From Azospirillum doebereinerae (GTDB lineage: Bacteria > Pseudomonadota > Alphaproteobacteria > Azospirillales > Azospirillaceae), in assembly GCF_003989665.1 (NCBI RefSeq), contig NZ_RZIJ01000012.1, forward strand, positions 1 to 64,000: DNA of 64,000 nucleotides, written 5' to 3'. Both the position numbers and the translations under genes were made by a program. Below are positions 1-12,462 of the stretch, one piece after another; position 1 is the first letter of the stretch; each line of letters opens with the position of its first letter. The notes under the pieces are model-generated. The model was not told the DNA's origin. It saw nothing but the letters and a program-made list of their open reading frames with translations, and ran no database searches.

Positions 1-365
1 CTGGCTTCCGACTTCCAGAAATGGAAGCTGGTGCCGAGCGGGCGCTGGAGGGCGACGCGGACGTTCTCCAGCACGGTCAGATGCGGGAAGACGGCGGAAA
101 TCTGGAAGGACCGCACCAGACCCATCAGCGCGATGTCGGCGGGCTTGGCGCGGGTGATGTCCTTGCCCTTGTAGAGGATCTGGCCGCGCGTCGGCGTCAG
201 GAATTTGGTGAGCAGATTGAAGACGGTGCTCTTGCCGGCGCCGTTCGGGCCGATCAGCGCGTGGATGGTCCCCCGCTTCACTTGCAGGTTGACCTCCTTC
301 ACCGCGACGAAGCCCTTGAACTCCTTCGTCAGGCCGCGTGCTTCCAGAATGATGTCGTCGGTCAT
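1..365 (-). CDS. ABC transporter ATP-binding protein, LivG-like (partial)
   Basis: This is the first 121 residues of an ATPase that energises an importer, probably for branched-chain amino acids or a related amide. The start is ATG at 365 and the gene runs off the left edge of the window. The Walker A motif GPNGAGKST appears near residue 40. It is followed by the signature-like run GLVRSFQI and FPHLTVLENV, which are typical of LivG rather than LivF proteins. The neighbouring permease and LivF genes must lie outside the window, so the substrate cannot be fixed. The gene is divergent from the cobalamin riboswitch, and the promoters of both units must lie between 366 and about 570. Confidence 0.85.
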   Translation of the reverse strand, partial: MTDDIILEARGLTKEFKGFVAVKEVNLQVKRGTIHALIGPNGAGKSTVFNLLTKFLTPTRGQILYKGKDITRAKPADIALMGLVRSFQISAVFPHLTVLENVRVALQRPLGTSFHFWKSEA

Positions 366-573
366 CGGTTGTGCGCTCTCCTCCCTGGGTCGTCCGCCTG
401 TGTCCGGCGTTTGGTTGTCCGGCGTTAATTCATTGTTTTGAGTGTACATACAACGGACTGTCGGCTCAACGAGCATCACAGCATCCCCCGTTCATTCCCG
501 CAAGCGCGGCTTTCGCGGCGGCGCGGGCGCAAGTCAATCCCGCTTGCCAAAGGGCGGGACGGCTGCGATGGTG

Positions 574-781
574 TCGGTCCGACGGTGCTCCGGCGTCCGC
601 ACAGGGCGTCGGGGATAATAGGGAATGCGGTTCGGGTCCCGGTTGCGGGACCTCATGCCGTTGCTGCCCCCGCAACTGTGTGCGGCGAGTCCCCCTTCAC
701 GATGCCACTGGCCCTTGGGAGCCGGGAAGGCGGAAGACATGGGACGGCGACCCGCGAGCCAGGAAACCTGCCGCCGGACCA
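574..781 (+). promoter_or_regulatory. Cobalamin (AdoCbl-type) riboswitch
   Basis: The leader carries the conserved landmarks of a cobalamin riboswitch in order. These are GGTGC near 584, AATAGGGAA near 617, GCTGCCCCCGCAACTGT near 663, CCACTG near 705, GGGAAGGC near 724 and the B12 box GAGCCAGGAAACCTGCC ending at about 772. GGTCC at 576-580 and GGACC at 776-780 can close the outer helix. It lies 55 bases upstream of cbtB, so cobalamin is expected to repress cobalt uptake and probably the cob genes behind it. The 366-573 part of this gap holds the upstream promoter region. I saw nothing else there except a repeated TGTCCGGCGTT. Confidence 0.93.
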
Positions 782-835
782 GAAGACATTTCCCAAACCC
801 GCCGGGTGTGGCGGGAGACCGAGGATGCCACGACC

Positions 836-1012
836 ATGACCACCCGTTCGATCCGGACGACCGCCGCCACCTCCGCCCGCACGGCGGTCGCCGCCTTCGC
901 GGCGATGCTGCTGGGCAGCTTCCTGCTGTACGGCGTCGGCTTCGCCCAGCCGCAGCAGATCCACGACGCGGCGCACGACGCCCGTCACTCCTTCGCCTTC
1001 CCCTGCCACTGA
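836..1012 (+). CDS. cbtB: Cobalt transporter subunit CbtB
   Basis: A 58-residue membrane protein that together with CbtA forms a B12-regulated cobalt uptake system. One transmembrane helix spans about residues 14-35. The C-terminal tail is rich in histidine (IHDAAHDARHS...PCH), which matches the metal-binding tail described for the CbtB family. It sits directly behind the cobalamin riboswitch and 10 bases ahead of cbtA, which is the standard arrangement. The ATG at 836 gives the expected family length of about 60 residues; the reading frame itself opens further upstream, inside the riboswitch. Confidence 0.9.
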   Translation: MTTRSIRTTAATSARTAVAAFAAMLLGSFLLYGVGFAQPQQIHDAAHDARHSFAFPCH

Positions 1013-1022
1013 GCCTCGGTTC

Positions 1023-1775
1023 ATGGATCTGATCCGGCGGCTGTTCACAGCCGCCTTGGTCGCGGGCGTGCTCTCCGGCACGGCCGCTTCCGTCGTTCAA
1101 CAGACGACCACCGTCCCGCTGATCCTGGAAGCCGAGAAATACGAGGTGGTGACTCCTCCTCCGGCCTCCGCCACCGCGAACACCGCCGCCTCGACGGCCG
1201 CTCCGGCCGGGCATGAGCACGCCGCTCCCGTCCGCCAACTGGGCGAGGGTGTGCCCGAATCGGACGGCGAGGCCTTCCAGCGCCTGTGGACGACCGTGGT
1301 GTCCAACGTGATCGCCGGCGTCGGCTACGCGCTGGTGATCGCCGGCGTCATGCTGCTGATGGGCCAGCGGGTGGACGCGCGGCGCGGGCTGCTGTGGGGA
1401 ATCGGCGGTTTCGTCGCCTTCTCGCTGGCCCCGTCGGTCGGCCTGCCGCCGGAACTTCCGGGCATGGCCGGCGCCGATCTGGCGGCGCGCCAGATCTGGT
1501 GGCTGGCGGCGGCGCTGTGCGCGGGCGGCGGCATGCTGGCCGTGGCCTTCGCCAAGAACCGGCTGGTGATCGGGGCCGCCGTGGTGCTGGCCGCCCTGCC
1601 CCATCTGGTCGGCGCTCCGCACCCCGAATCGCCCGAAGGCGCCTTCCCGCCCGAGTTGGCGGCGCATTTCGTGACCTCGGCGTTGGGGACGGCCGCGCTG
1701 TTCTGGGCGCTGCTCGGTGCCGTCTGCGGCGCCATGATGGGCCGCGTGATCGACACCGCCCATGACGAGCCGTAA
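1023..1775 (+). CDS. cbtA: Cobalt transporter subunit CbtA
   Basis: A 250-residue inner-membrane protein of the CbtA family, the larger partner of CbtB in cobalt import. The N-terminal helix (IRRLFTAALVAGVLSGTAASV) is followed by a periplasmic loop containing GHEHAAPV, then four further hydrophobic segments separated by short loops. These are at about residues 95-117, 124-140, 160-200 and 218-240. The family is known to be controlled by B12 riboswitches, and that is the case here. It precedes cobW by only 13 bases, so uptake and the metallochaperone are probably co-expressed. Confidence 0.9.
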   Translation: MDLIRRLFTAALVAGVLSGTAASVVQQTTTVPLILEAEKYEVVTPPPASATANTAASTAAPAGHEHAAPVRQLGEGVPESDGEAFQRLWTTVVSNVIAGVGYALVIAGVMLLMGQRVDARRGLLWGIGGFVAFSLAPSVGLPPELPGMAGADLAARQIWWLAAALCAGGGMLAVAFAKNRLVIGAAVVLAALPHLVGAPHPESPEGAFPPELAAHFVTSALGTAALFWALLGAVCGAMMGRVIDTAHDEP

Positions 1776-1788
1776 GGAACCGCCGGCC

Positions 1789-2838
1789 ATGTCCGCATCC
1801 CCGAAGGCGGCGACCGGGAAGACCCCGGCCACCGTCATCACCGGCTTCCTCGGCGCCGGCAAGACCACGCTGATCCGTGGCCTGCTGGAGCGGGCCGACG
1901 GGCGCCGTCTGGCGCTCATCATCAACGAGTTCGGCGACGTCGGCATCGACGGCGACATCCTGCGCTCCTGCGGCAGCCCGACCTGCACCGAGGACGACGT
2001 CATCGAACTGGCGAACGGCTGCCTGTGCTGCACCGTGGCCGACGATTTCGTCCCGGCCATCGAGAAGCTGCTGGCCCGCCCGGACCCGCCCGAGCACATC
2101 GTCATCGAAACCAGCGGCCTCGCCCTGCCCAAGCCGCTGGTCCAGGCCTTCCACTGGCCGGCGATCAAGTCGCGGGTCACGGTGGACGGGGTGATCGCGG
2201 TGGTGGACGCCGCCGCCGCCGCCGAGGGGCGCTTCGCCCCGGATCCGGCGGCGCTGGCGGCCCAGCGCGACGCCGCCGGCACGGTCGATCACGAGACCCC
2301 CGTCGAGGAGGTGTTCGAGGACCAGTTGCTCTGCGCCGACCTGATCGTCGTGAACAAGACCGATCTGGTCGGCCCCGAGGATCTGGCGCGGGTCGAGGAT
2401 CTGATCCGCAACGCCCTGAACCGCGACGCCAAGCTGGTCCGCGCGTCGCAGGGCGCGGTCGACCCGCTGGTGCTTCTGGGCGTCGGAGCGGCGGTCGAGG
2501 ACGACCTCGCCAACCGCCCAAGCCACCACGACGAGGAAGAGGGCCACGACCACGACGACTTCACCAGCTTCGTGGTGGAGCTGCCGCCGCAGCCCGACCC
2601 GGTCGCGCTGGCGAAGACGCTGGAGGAGGTCGCTGGCCTGCACGGCGTGCTGCGGCTGAAGGGCTTCATCGACGTGCCCGGCAAGCCGATGCGCCTGCTG
2701 GTGCAGGGCGTCGGCACGCGGGTGCAGACCCATTACGACCGCCTGTGGAAGCCAAACGAGCCGCGCCGCAGCCGTCTGGTGGTGATCGGCGAGACCGGTC
2801 TGGACCGCGACGCCGTGACCCGGGCGATCGCGGGGTAA
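1789..2838 (+). CDS. cobW: CobW-type GTPase metallochaperone
   Basis: A G3E-family GTPase of 349 residues that is thought to deliver cobalt to the cobaltochelatase. It has Walker A GFLGAGKT at residues 19-26, the family metal site GCLCC at 77-81, the guanine motif NKTD near residue 190, and a histidine/acid-rich loop (HHDEEEGHDHDD) near 245 that separates the GTPase domain from the C-terminal CobW_C domain. An upstream ATG at 1762 is in frame, but it overlaps cbtA. The ATG at 1789 is chosen because TAAGGAA lies just before it. The position between cbtA and cobN supports a role in cobalt handling. Confidence 0.93.
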   Translation: MSASPKAATGKTPATVITGFLGAGKTTLIRGLLERADGRRLALIINEFGDVGIDGDILRSCGSPTCTEDDVIELANGCLCCTVADDFVPAIEKLLARPDPPEHIVIETSGLALPKPLVQAFHWPAIKSRVTVDGVIAVVDAAAAAEGRFAPDPAALAAQRDAAGTVDHETPVEEVFEDQLLCADLIVVNKTDLVGPEDLARVEDLIRNALNRDAKLVRASQGAVDPLVLLGVGAAVEDDLANRPSHHDEEEGHDHDDFTSFVVELPPQPDPVALAKTLEEVAGLHGVLRLKGFIDVPGKPMRLLVQGVGTRVQTHYDRLWKPNEPRRSRLVVIGETGLDRDAVTRAIAG

Positions 2839-2843
2839 TATCA

Positions 2844-2995
2844 CCCTCTCCCGTCCCGGGAGAGGGAAGGGGCCCGCTGAAAGCGGGAAGGGTGAGGGGC
2901 TATCGGGCGTGGTACGAAATCCATGTCCCGCTAGCCCCTCACCCTCCCCACCGCTTCGCGGCGGGTCCCCTCCCTCTCCCGGGGCGGGAGAGGGC
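2844..2995. repeat. Palindromic intergenic repeat, family A, copy 1
   Basis: A 152-base element with near-dyad symmetry fills the cobW-cobN gap. Each end is a small hairpin (CCCTCTCCC paired with GGGAGAGGG). Between them lies a longer imperfect stem, GGGTGAGGGGCTA against TAGCCCCTCACCC. A second copy in the same orientation lies at 9912-10062. It could act as a transcriptional or RNA-stability element, but no function is shown by the sequence. Confidence 0.88.
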
Positions 2996-3020
2996 ATTTT
3001 CTTGAACCAAGCAGCAACCG

Positions 3021-6409
<3,389 letters not shown>

Positions 6410-6413
<4 letters not shown>

Positions 6414-7735
6414 CCAGCATCGTTTCCCCCCGCAACCCGCCGCGCCGTCGCGGCACCTGCCCCGGCGTTCTGGCTCCGATGGAGGTCGGCGACGGCTTCC
6501 TGCTGCGCGTGCGCGTCCCGGCCGGGGTGCTGCCGGCGGAGCATGCCCGCCGCATCGCGGAGCTTGGGGATCGTTACGGCAACGGGCTGGTGGACCTCAG
6601 CCATCGCGGGAACCTGCAACTGCGCGGGATTCCGGCGGACGGGCTGGAGCCGGTCACCGACGCGTTGCGCGCGATGGGTTATGTTGCCGACGACGCCGCG
6701 AGCGAGGCGGTGCGCAACGTGCTGTGCGCGCCCACCGCCGGGCTGGGCGGGGCGGTCGATGTGCGGCCGGTCGCGCGAGCGCTCGACGCGCGGCTGGCCG
6801 GGGATCCGGCGCTGCACCGCCTGCCGCCGAAATTCGGCTGGCTGGTCTGCGGCGGTGGCACCGCGCATCTGGGGATGAGCAGCACCGACGTGCGGTTCGA
6901 CGCGGTGGACGCGGAATGGCTGCGGGTGTCGCTGGGCGGCACGCTGGCCGAGGCCGCGCCGCTGGGGCTGTGCCGGGCGACGGATGTCCCCGAGGTGGCG
7001 TCGGCGCTGGGCCGGGCGTTCCTGGAGTTGCGCGCGACGTTCGCTGAGCCGCCGCGCCGCATGGCGGGACTGGTGGCGGCGGTTGGGGGCGAACCGTTTC
7101 AGGAACGCTTGTCCCCTTGGCTGTCCCCTCTCCCCCCCGGCGAGAGGGTTAGGGTGAGGGGGAACCGCCCGCCGGACATCTTCGGCTTCGCCGAACCCCC
7201 TCATCCCGACCTTCTCCCCAGGGGGGAGAAGGAGACAAAAAAATGGCTGGCCGTCGCCTTCCCCTTCGGCCGGTTGACCTGCGCCACCCTCGCGGCCCTC
7301 GCCGGGTTGACGGCCGAACTCCGCCTCACCCCGTGGCGCGCCTTGCTGCTCGTCGATCCGGTGCCGGACGCCGCCCACACCGCAACCGCCCTCGGCGGCA
7401 TCCTCGCGTCCGGCGACCGGCGTCTCAAGCTGACCGCGTGCAGCGGCATCGGCGGCTGCGACGTCGGCACCACCGACACCCACGCCACGGCGCTGGCGGT
7501 CGCGGAACGCGCAGGCCCCTTGCTCGACCACGCACGGATGGTGCATGTGTCGGGCTGCGCCAAGGGCTGCGCCCATCCGGGCGCAGCCGACGTCACGCTG
7601 ACGGCGCGTGACGGCGTGTACGACGTCGCCCTGAACGCCAAACCCGGAGCGCCCGCGTGGCGCGCCGGCCTGTCACCCGACGACGCGGTCGCCTGCGTCG
7701 CCGGCCTGTCCGCTGAGGAGTTGTCCGGTGCCTGA
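6410..7735 (+). CDS. cobG: Precorrin-3B synthase CobG, with in-frame repeat insert
   Basis: CobG uses O2, siroheme and a [4Fe-4S] cluster to convert precorrin-3A to precorrin-3B, the step that defines the aerobic route. It is a nitrite/sulfite reductase-fold protein of 441 residues. The N-terminal half carries LSHRGNLQLRG, and the C-terminal half carries the cluster cysteines in CSGIGGC and SGCAKGC. Residues of about 234-279 are unusual. They are encoded by a palindromic repeat at 7124-7233 and read SPLPPGERVRVRG...PHPDLLPRGEK, a proline/arginine-rich linker between the two halves. The frame stays open across it, so the gene is probably still functional. The start overlaps the cobN stop, and the end overlaps cobH. 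Confidence 0.92.
7124..7233. repeat. Palindromic repeat inside cobG coding sequence
   Basis: A 110-base element lies within cobG. The left hairpin pairs CCCTCTC with GAGAGGG (7127-7147). The right hairpin pairs CCTTCTCCCC with GGGGAGAAGG (7210-7232). A longer stem pairs GTGAGGGGG with CCCCCTCAT around a core containing CTTCGGCTTCGCCGAA. It resembles the intergenic elements elsewhere in the window in design but has a different core. Its length keeps the cobG frame open, adding about 36-46 residues. Confidence 0.85.
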
Positions 7736-8366
7736 GCCGCTCTACGACTACATTCGCGACGGAGCGGCCATCTACCGCCAATCCTTCGCCACCATCCGGG
7801 CGGAGGCCGACCTGTCGGCCCTGCCCGACGACCTCAAGCCGGTGGCGGTCCGCGTGATCCACGCCTGCGGCATGGTCGATGCGGCCAAGGACCTGATGTT
7901 CTCCACCGATGTGGCCGGCGCCGCCCGCGCGGCTCTGCGCCAAGGCGCCGCCATCCTTTGCGACAGCGAGATGGTCGCCCACGGCATCACCCGCGCCCGG
8001 CTTCCCGCCGACAACCCGGTGGTCTGCACGTTGCGCGACGCGTCGGTCCCCGCCTTGGCGGCCTCCATCGGCAACACCCGTTCGGCGGCGGCGCTGGATC
8101 TGTGGAGTGACCGGCTGGCGGGCTCGGTGGTCGCCATCGGCAACGCGCCGACCGCGCTGTTCCATTTGCTGGAGATGATCGCGGCGGGCGCCCCGAAGCC
8201 GGCGGCGGTGCTGGGCTTCCCGGTCGGCTTCGTCGGCGCGATGGAAAGCAAGGACGCGCTGGCGGCCAACCCCTTCGGCCTGCCCTATCTGGCGATCCGG
8301 GGCCGGCGCGGCGGCAGCGCCATGGCGGCGGCGGCGGTCAACGCGCTGGCGAGCGACGTGGAATGA
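7728..8366 (+). CDS. cobH: Precorrin-8X methylmutase CobH
   Basis: A cytoplasmic isomerase of 212 residues that moves the C11 methyl group to C12, turning precorrin-8X into hydrogenobyrinate. The family landmarks are VRVIHACGMVDAAKD near residue 40, with the catalytic histidine, then CDSEMVAHGI near 80 and GFPVGFVGAMESK near 165. The length is standard for CobH/CbiC. It overlaps the end of cobG by eight bases and its stop overlaps the cobI start, so it belongs to the tightly packed cobNGHIJ unit. Confidence 0.95.
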   Translation: MPEPLYDYIRDGAAIYRQSFATIRAEADLSALPDDLKPVAVRVIHACGMVDAAKDLMFSTDVAGAARAALRQGAAILCDSEMVAHGITRARLPADNPVVCTLRDASVPALAASIGNTRSAAALDLWSDRLAGSVVAIGNAPTALFHLLEMIAAGAPKPAAVLGFPVGFVGAMESKDALAANPFGLPYLAIRGRRGGSAMAAAAVNALASDVE

Positions 8367-9115
8367 GCGCGCTTTCCCCCTCTCCCGGCCGGCTGTTCGG
8401 CGTTGGCGTCGGCCCCGGCGATCCGGATCTGATGACCCTGAAGGCCGTGCGCGTCATCGGCGCCTGCCCGGTCGTCGCCTATTTCTGCAAGCGCGGCACC
8501 AAGGGCCACGCCCGGCGCATCGCCGATTCCGCCATCACCGCCGATCACATCGAACTGCCGATGGTCTACCCGGTGACGGTGGAGCTGCCGCCCGGCCATC
8601 CCGACTACGGCCGCCAGATCGAGGCGTTCTTCGACGAGTCCGCCGAGCGCATCGCCGGGCATCTGGCCGCCGGCCGCTCGGTCGCGGCGCTGAACGAGGG
8701 GGATCCGTTCTTCTACGGCTCCTTCATGCACCTGTTCCTGCGGCTCTCCGCCCGCTTCCCGACCGAGGTCGTGCCCGGCGTGACCAGCATGGTGTGCAGC
8801 GCCTCGCTGCTGCCGCGCCCGCTGATGCTGCGCGACGACGTGCTGTCGGTGATCCCCGGCACGCTGGACGAGGAGGCGCTGGTCCGCGCGCTCACCCACG
8901 CCGACGCCTGCGTGGTGATGAAGCTGGGCCAGAACCTGCCCAAGGTCCGCCGCGCCATCGCCGCCGCCGGGCTGGCGGAGCGCGCGTGGTACGTGGAGCG
9001 CGCCAGCATGGACGAGCAGCGCTTCATGCCCTTCCTGGAGGCGCCGGACAGCGCGCCCTATTTCTCGCAGATCGTCATTCCGGGCGACGGGAAGCGCGGC
9101 GGGCTTCCGGAATGA
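8363..9115 (+). CDS. cobI: Precorrin-2 C20-methyltransferase CobI
   Basis: An SAM-dependent tetrapyrrole methylase of 250 residues that makes precorrin-3A by methylating C20 of precorrin-2. The N-terminal GVGVGPGDPDLMTLKAV motif and the central ALNEGDPFFYGS loop are the standard SAM/substrate-binding elements of this fold. EVVPGVTSM follows near residue 135. It overlaps cobH upstream and cobJ downstream by four bases each (ATGA), so the methylases are likely translated in a coupled way. Confidence 0.95.
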   Translation: MSALSPSPGRLFGVGVGPGDPDLMTLKAVRVIGACPVVAYFCKRGTKGHARRIADSAITADHIELPMVYPVTVELPPGHPDYGRQIEAFFDESAERIAGHLAAGRSVAALNEGDPFFYGSFMHLFLRLSARFPTEVVPGVTSMVCSASLLPRPLMLRDDVLSVIPGTLDEEALVRALTHADACVVMKLGQNLPKVRRAIAAAGLAERAWYVERASMDEQRFMPFLEAPDSAPYFSQIVIPGDGKRGGLPE

Positions 9116-9876
9116 GCGGGGGCTGGCTGAAAGTCGTCGGGCTCGGCCCCGGCCCGGAGGATTGGCTGACGCCCGAGGCGCGGCGCGATCTGGCCGAGGC
9201 GACCGACCTCGTCGGTTATTTCCCCTATGTGGACCGCGTGCCGCCGGGGCCGCAGGTGCGCCACGCCTCGGACAACCGGGTGGAGTTGGACCGCGCCCGC
9301 TTCGCGCTGGATCTGGCGGCGGGCGGGCGGCGGGTCGCGGTGGTGTCGGGCGGCGATCCCGGCATCTTCGCCATGGCCGCCGCGATCTTCGAAGCGCTGG
9401 ACGACCCGACGGCCCCGGCCGCGTGGCACGCCGTGCCGCTGGCGGTCGATCCCGGCGTGTCGGCGATGCAGGCGGCCGCCGCGCGGGCCGGGGCGCCGCT
9501 GGGGCATGATTTCTGCGCCATCTCGCTGTCCGACAACCTCAAGCCCTGGGACGTGGTGCTGAAGCGCCTGCGGCTGGCGGCGGAGGCGGATTTCGTCATC
9601 GCGCTGTACAACCCGATCTCGCGCGCCCGGCCCTGGCAGCTCGGCGCCGCCTTCGACGCGTTGCGCGACCTCCGCGCGCCCGAGACCCCCATCGTGCTGG
9701 GCCGCGCCGTCGGCCGCCCCGACGAGGCGCTGACGGTGACGACGTTGGGCGCGGTGGAGCCGTCGCAGGCCGACATGCGGACGCTGGTCATCATCGGCGC
9801 GTCCCACACCCGGCTGGTGCCGCGCGCGGACGGCGGAACGCCCTGGGTGTACACCCCCCGCCATTACCGGGGGTGA
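9112..9876 (+). CDS. cobJ: Precorrin-3B C17-methyltransferase CobJ
   Basis: An SAM-dependent enzyme of 254 residues that methylates C17 of precorrin-3B with ring contraction. It shows the methylase-fold motifs VVGLGPGPEDWLTPEA near the N-terminus, VVSGGDPGIFAMA near residue 78 and IALYNPISRARPWQL near 162. The last of these is characteristic of CobJ/CbiH. The ATG at 9112 sits inside the cobI stop codon. It is the last gene of the rightward cobNGHIJ unit, and a palindromic repeat follows it. Confidence 0.95.
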   Translation: MSGGWLKVVGLGPGPEDWLTPEARRDLAEATDLVGYFPYVDRVPPGPQVRHASDNRVELDRARFALDLAAGGRRVAVVSGGDPGIFAMAAAIFEALDDPTAPAAWHAVPLAVDPGVSAMQAAAARAGAPLGHDFCAISLSDNLKPWDVVLKRLRLAAEADFVIALYNPISRARPWQLGAAFDALRDLRAPETPIVLGRAVGRPDEALTVTTLGAVEPSQADMRTLVIIGASHTRLVPRADGGTPWVYTPRHYRG

Positions 9877-9911
9877 GGGATGCTGCCGACTATTCTCCCC
9901 GCGAATCTAAT

Positions 9912-10062
9912 GCCCTCTCCCGTCCCGGGAGAGGGAAGGGGCCCGCCGCACAGCGGTGGGAAGGGTGAGGGGCTATGGGCCGTGGTACGCAATCCATGTT
10001 CCGATAACCCCTCACCCTCCCCGCTTCGCGGGTCCCCTCCCTCTCCCGGGGCGGGAGAGGGC
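9912..10062. repeat. Palindromic intergenic repeat, family A, copy 2
   Basis: This second copy of the 2844-2995 element has the same orientation and nearly the same sequence. It carries the terminal CCCTCTCCC/GGGAGAGGG hairpins and the central TGAGGGGCTA...TACGCAATCCATG...CCCCTCACC stem. It lies between the convergent genes cobJ and cobK, where it could also serve as a two-way terminator. The two copies flank cobN-cobJ as direct repeats about 7.1 kb apart. Confidence 0.88.
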
Positions 10063-10080
10063 GTTAGAGGCGGGACAGCG

Positions 10081-10821
10081 TCAGGCCATACCCTCCAGCC
10101 ACGCCACAGCCGCATCGACACCGTGCAGTTCCTGGACGCCGTTCCCAGCCGGCCGCTCCACCATCACGACCGGCAGGCCGAGCCGTCGCGCGGCCTCCAG
10201 CTTCGCGTCGGTGGCGGCGCCACCGCTGTTCTTGCTCACCACCACGTCGATGTCATGCTTCCGCATCAGGGCGACCTCGGCCTCCACCGTGAACGGCCCC
10301 CGGTCGAGGATCAGCGTCGCGCGCGGCAGGGCCGGCATCGGCTCCGGCGGATCGACGGCGCGGATCAGGTAACGCTTGTCCGGCACCGCCTCGAAGGCCG
10401 CGACCTCCTGCCGGCCGATGGTCAGGAACACGCCCTCCCCCAAGCCGCGCAACGCCTGGGCGGCGGTGGCCATGTCCGGCGAGCCGATCCAGCGGTCGCC
10501 CTCCCCGGCCACCCACGGCGCGCGGGTCAGCAGCCGCAGCGGCACGCTTCGCCGCGCGCAGGCCGCCGCCGCGTTGGCGGAGATCTGGTCGGCGAAGGGA
10601 TGCGTGGCGTCGATCACCGCTTGGATTCCCTCCGCCTCCAAATAAGTGGCCAAGCCCTCCACCCCGCCGAAGCCGCCGATGCGGGTGGGCAGCGGCGGCA
10701 GCGCCGGGTTCTTCGTGCGCCCGGCCAGCGACACCGCCGCGTCAATGCGGTCATGACCGGCGAGCCGCCGCGCCAACGCCGTCGCTTCCGTCGTGCCGCC
10801 GAGTATCAGGACCTTGAGCAC
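10081..10821 (-). CDS. cobK: Precorrin-6A reductase CobK
   Basis: An NADPH-dependent reductase of 246 residues that converts precorrin-6A to precorrin-6B. The N-terminus VLILGGTTEATALARRL, then VIDATHPFAD near residue 80 and VVSKNSGG near 190, are signature segments of CobK/CbiJ. I place the start at the GTG at 10821, which follows an AAGGGGGAA ribosome-binding site. An ATG at 10860 is in frame but would overlap the divergent cobL. The gene is convergent with cobJ. Confidence 0.92.
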   Translation of the reverse strand: MLKVLILGGTTEATALARRLAGHDRIDAAVSLAGRTKNPALPPLPTRIGGFGGVEGLATYLEAEGIQAVIDATHPFADQISANAAAACARRSVPLRLLTRAPWVAGEGDRWIGSPDMATAAQALRGLGEGVFLTIGRQEVAAFEAVPDKRYLIRAVDPPEPMPALPRATLILDRGPFTVEAEVALMRKHDIDVVVSKNSGGAATDAKLEAARRLGLPVVMVERPAGNGVQELHGVDAAVAWLEGMA

Positions 10822-10849
10822 CGCTTCCCCCTTCGTTCGGACCGCCGCC

Positions 10850-12073
10850 ATGGATAGCACGTCGCCGCCGCGTTGGCTGTCCGTCGTCGGGCTGGGGGAG
10901 GACGGCTGGGACGGGCTGTCCCCCGCCGCGCGCGCCGTGGTCGAGCGCGCCGAATTCCTGATCGGCGGCGCCCGTCACCTGTCGCTGATTCCCGCGATCG
11001 CCGGGCAGGAGCGTGCCGCTTGGCCCTCCCCGCTGACCGACGCCTTCCCGTCCCTGCTGGCCCGGCGCGGGCAACGGGTCTGCGTGCTGGCGAGCGGCGA
11101 TCCCTCCTGGTACGGCATCGGCGCCACCCTGTCGCGGATCGTTCCGGCTACGGAAACGATGCTGATTCCCGCCGCCTCCGCCTTCAGCCTCGCCGCCGCG
11201 CGGTTGGGCTGGCCGGTGCAGGAAACGGTGTGCCTGACCGTCCATGGCCGCCCGCTGGAGTTGGTCGTTCCGCATCTGCAACCGAATGCCCGGCTGCTGG
11301 TCCTGTCCTGGGACGGAACGACTCCGGCCAAGCTGGCGGCCCTGCTGCGCGCGCGTGGCTTCGGCGCCTCCCGCCTGACCGCGCTGGAGGCGATGGGGGG
11401 TCCGCGCGAATCCCGCACCGAAGCCACCGCCGAGAGCTGGACCGCCGAGCGGATCGCCGACCTCAACACCGTGGCGGTGGAGTGCATTGCCGCCCCCGGC
11501 GCCCGAATCTTGCCGCGTGCGCCCGGCCAGCCCGACGACTGGTTCGAGCATGACGGCCAGATCACCAAGCGCGAGGTCCGCGCCGTCACCCTGTCCTTCC
11601 TGGCGCCGCGCCGGGGCGAGTCGCTGTGGGATGTCGGGGCCGGCTCCGGCTCCATCGGGATCGAGTGGATGCTGGCCGATCCGGCCAACCGCGCGGTCGC
11701 CGTCGAGCACCGCGAGGACCGCGTCGCCCGCATCCTGTCCAACGCCGCCGCCTTCGGCGTGCCGGGGCTGGAGGTGGCGCGGGGCAAGGCGCCGGGCGCT
11801 CTGGCCGGGCGCACGCCGCCCGACGCGGTGTTCATCGGCGGCGGGGTGACCAACGAGGGCGTGCTGGACGCCTGCTGGGACGCGCTGAAACCCGGCGGGC
11901 GGCTGGTCGCCAACGCGGTCACGCTGGAAAGCGAGGCGGTGCTGTTCGACGCCCACAAGCGGTTGGGCGGTGAGCTGTCGCAGATCGCGGTGGCGCGCGC
12001 GGCGCCGGTCGGCGGCTTCCGGGGCTGGCGGCCGTTGATGCCGGTCACGCTGTGGCGGGTGGACAAGCCATGA
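10850..12073 (+). CDS. cobL: Precorrin-6Y C5,15-methyltransferase (decarboxylating) CobL
   Basis: A two-domain SAM-dependent enzyme of 407 residues. The N-terminal CbiE-like tetrapyrrole methylase domain (about 1-210, beginning [14 protein letters not shown], with [12 protein letters not shown] near 85) methylates C5. The C-terminal CbiT-like Rossmann methylase (about 225-407, SAM motif [14 protein letters not shown] near 260) methylates C15 and decarboxylates. The ATG at 10850 leaves just 28 bases to the divergent cobK start. An in-frame ATG at 10793 would overlap cobK and is less likely. The stop overlaps the cobE start. Confidence 0.94.
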   Translation: MDSTSPPRWLSVVGLGEDGWDGLSPAARAVVERAEFLIGGARHLSLIPAIAGQERAAWPSPLTDAFPSLLARRGQRVCVLASGDPSWYGIGATLSRIVPATETMLIPAASAFSLAAARLGWPVQETVCLTVHGRPLELVVPHLQPNARLLVLSWDGTTPAKLAALLRARGFGASRLTALEAMGGPRESRTEATAESWTAERIADLNTVAVECIAAPGARILPRAPGQPDDWFEHDGQITKREVRAVTLSFLAPRRGESLWDVGAGSGSIGIEWMLADPANRAVAVEHREDRVARILSNAAAFGVPGLEVARGKAPGALAGRTPPDAVFIGGGVTNEGVLDACWDALKPGGRLVANAVTLESEAVLFDAHKRLGGELSQIAVARAAPVGGFRGWRPLMPVTLWRVDKP

Positions 12074-12462
12074 TCGCCGCCGGTCTGGGCTGCCGCCGGG
12101 GCTGCGGCTGGGAGGAGATCGCCACCCTGGTCGCCGCCGCCTTCGACGAGGCCTCGCTTGGCGCCGCCGCGCGCCGGGGCGTCCTGCTGGCCGCGCCCGC
12201 GATGAAGCGGGAGGAGGCCGGCATGGCCGAGGCCGCCCGCGCGCTGGGATTGACGCTGACTTTCCTCGACGAGGAGGCCCTGGTCGCGGCGCAGGGCCGC
12301 GTGCAGACCCGCTCGGCCACCGTGCTGGCGGCGGTCGGGCTGGCGAGCGTGGCCGAGGCCGCCGCGCTGGCCGCCGCCGGGCCGGGCTCGCGCCTGCTGC
12401 TGCCCCGCCGTTCCACCCCGCGCGCCACCGTCGCCCTCGCCGTTTCGGAGACCCGATCATGA
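12070..12462 (+). CDS. cobE: Cobalamin biosynthesis protein CobE (CbiG C-terminal-like)
   Basis: A small 130-residue protein that matches the C-terminal domain of CbiG. It has [13 protein letters not shown] at the N-terminus and [12 protein letters not shown] near residue 100. CobE is needed for cobalamin synthesis in aerobic producers, but its exact role is uncertain; binding of a pathway intermediate has been suggested. It overlaps cobL by four bases and cobM by four bases, so the three genes form one translational chain. Confidence 0.9.
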   Translation: MIAAGLGCRRGCGWEEIATLVAAAFDEASLGAAARRGVLLAAPAMKREEAGMAEAARALGLTLTFLDEEALVAAQGRVQTRSATVLAAVGLASVAEAAALAAAGPGSRLLLPRRSTPRATVALAVSETRS

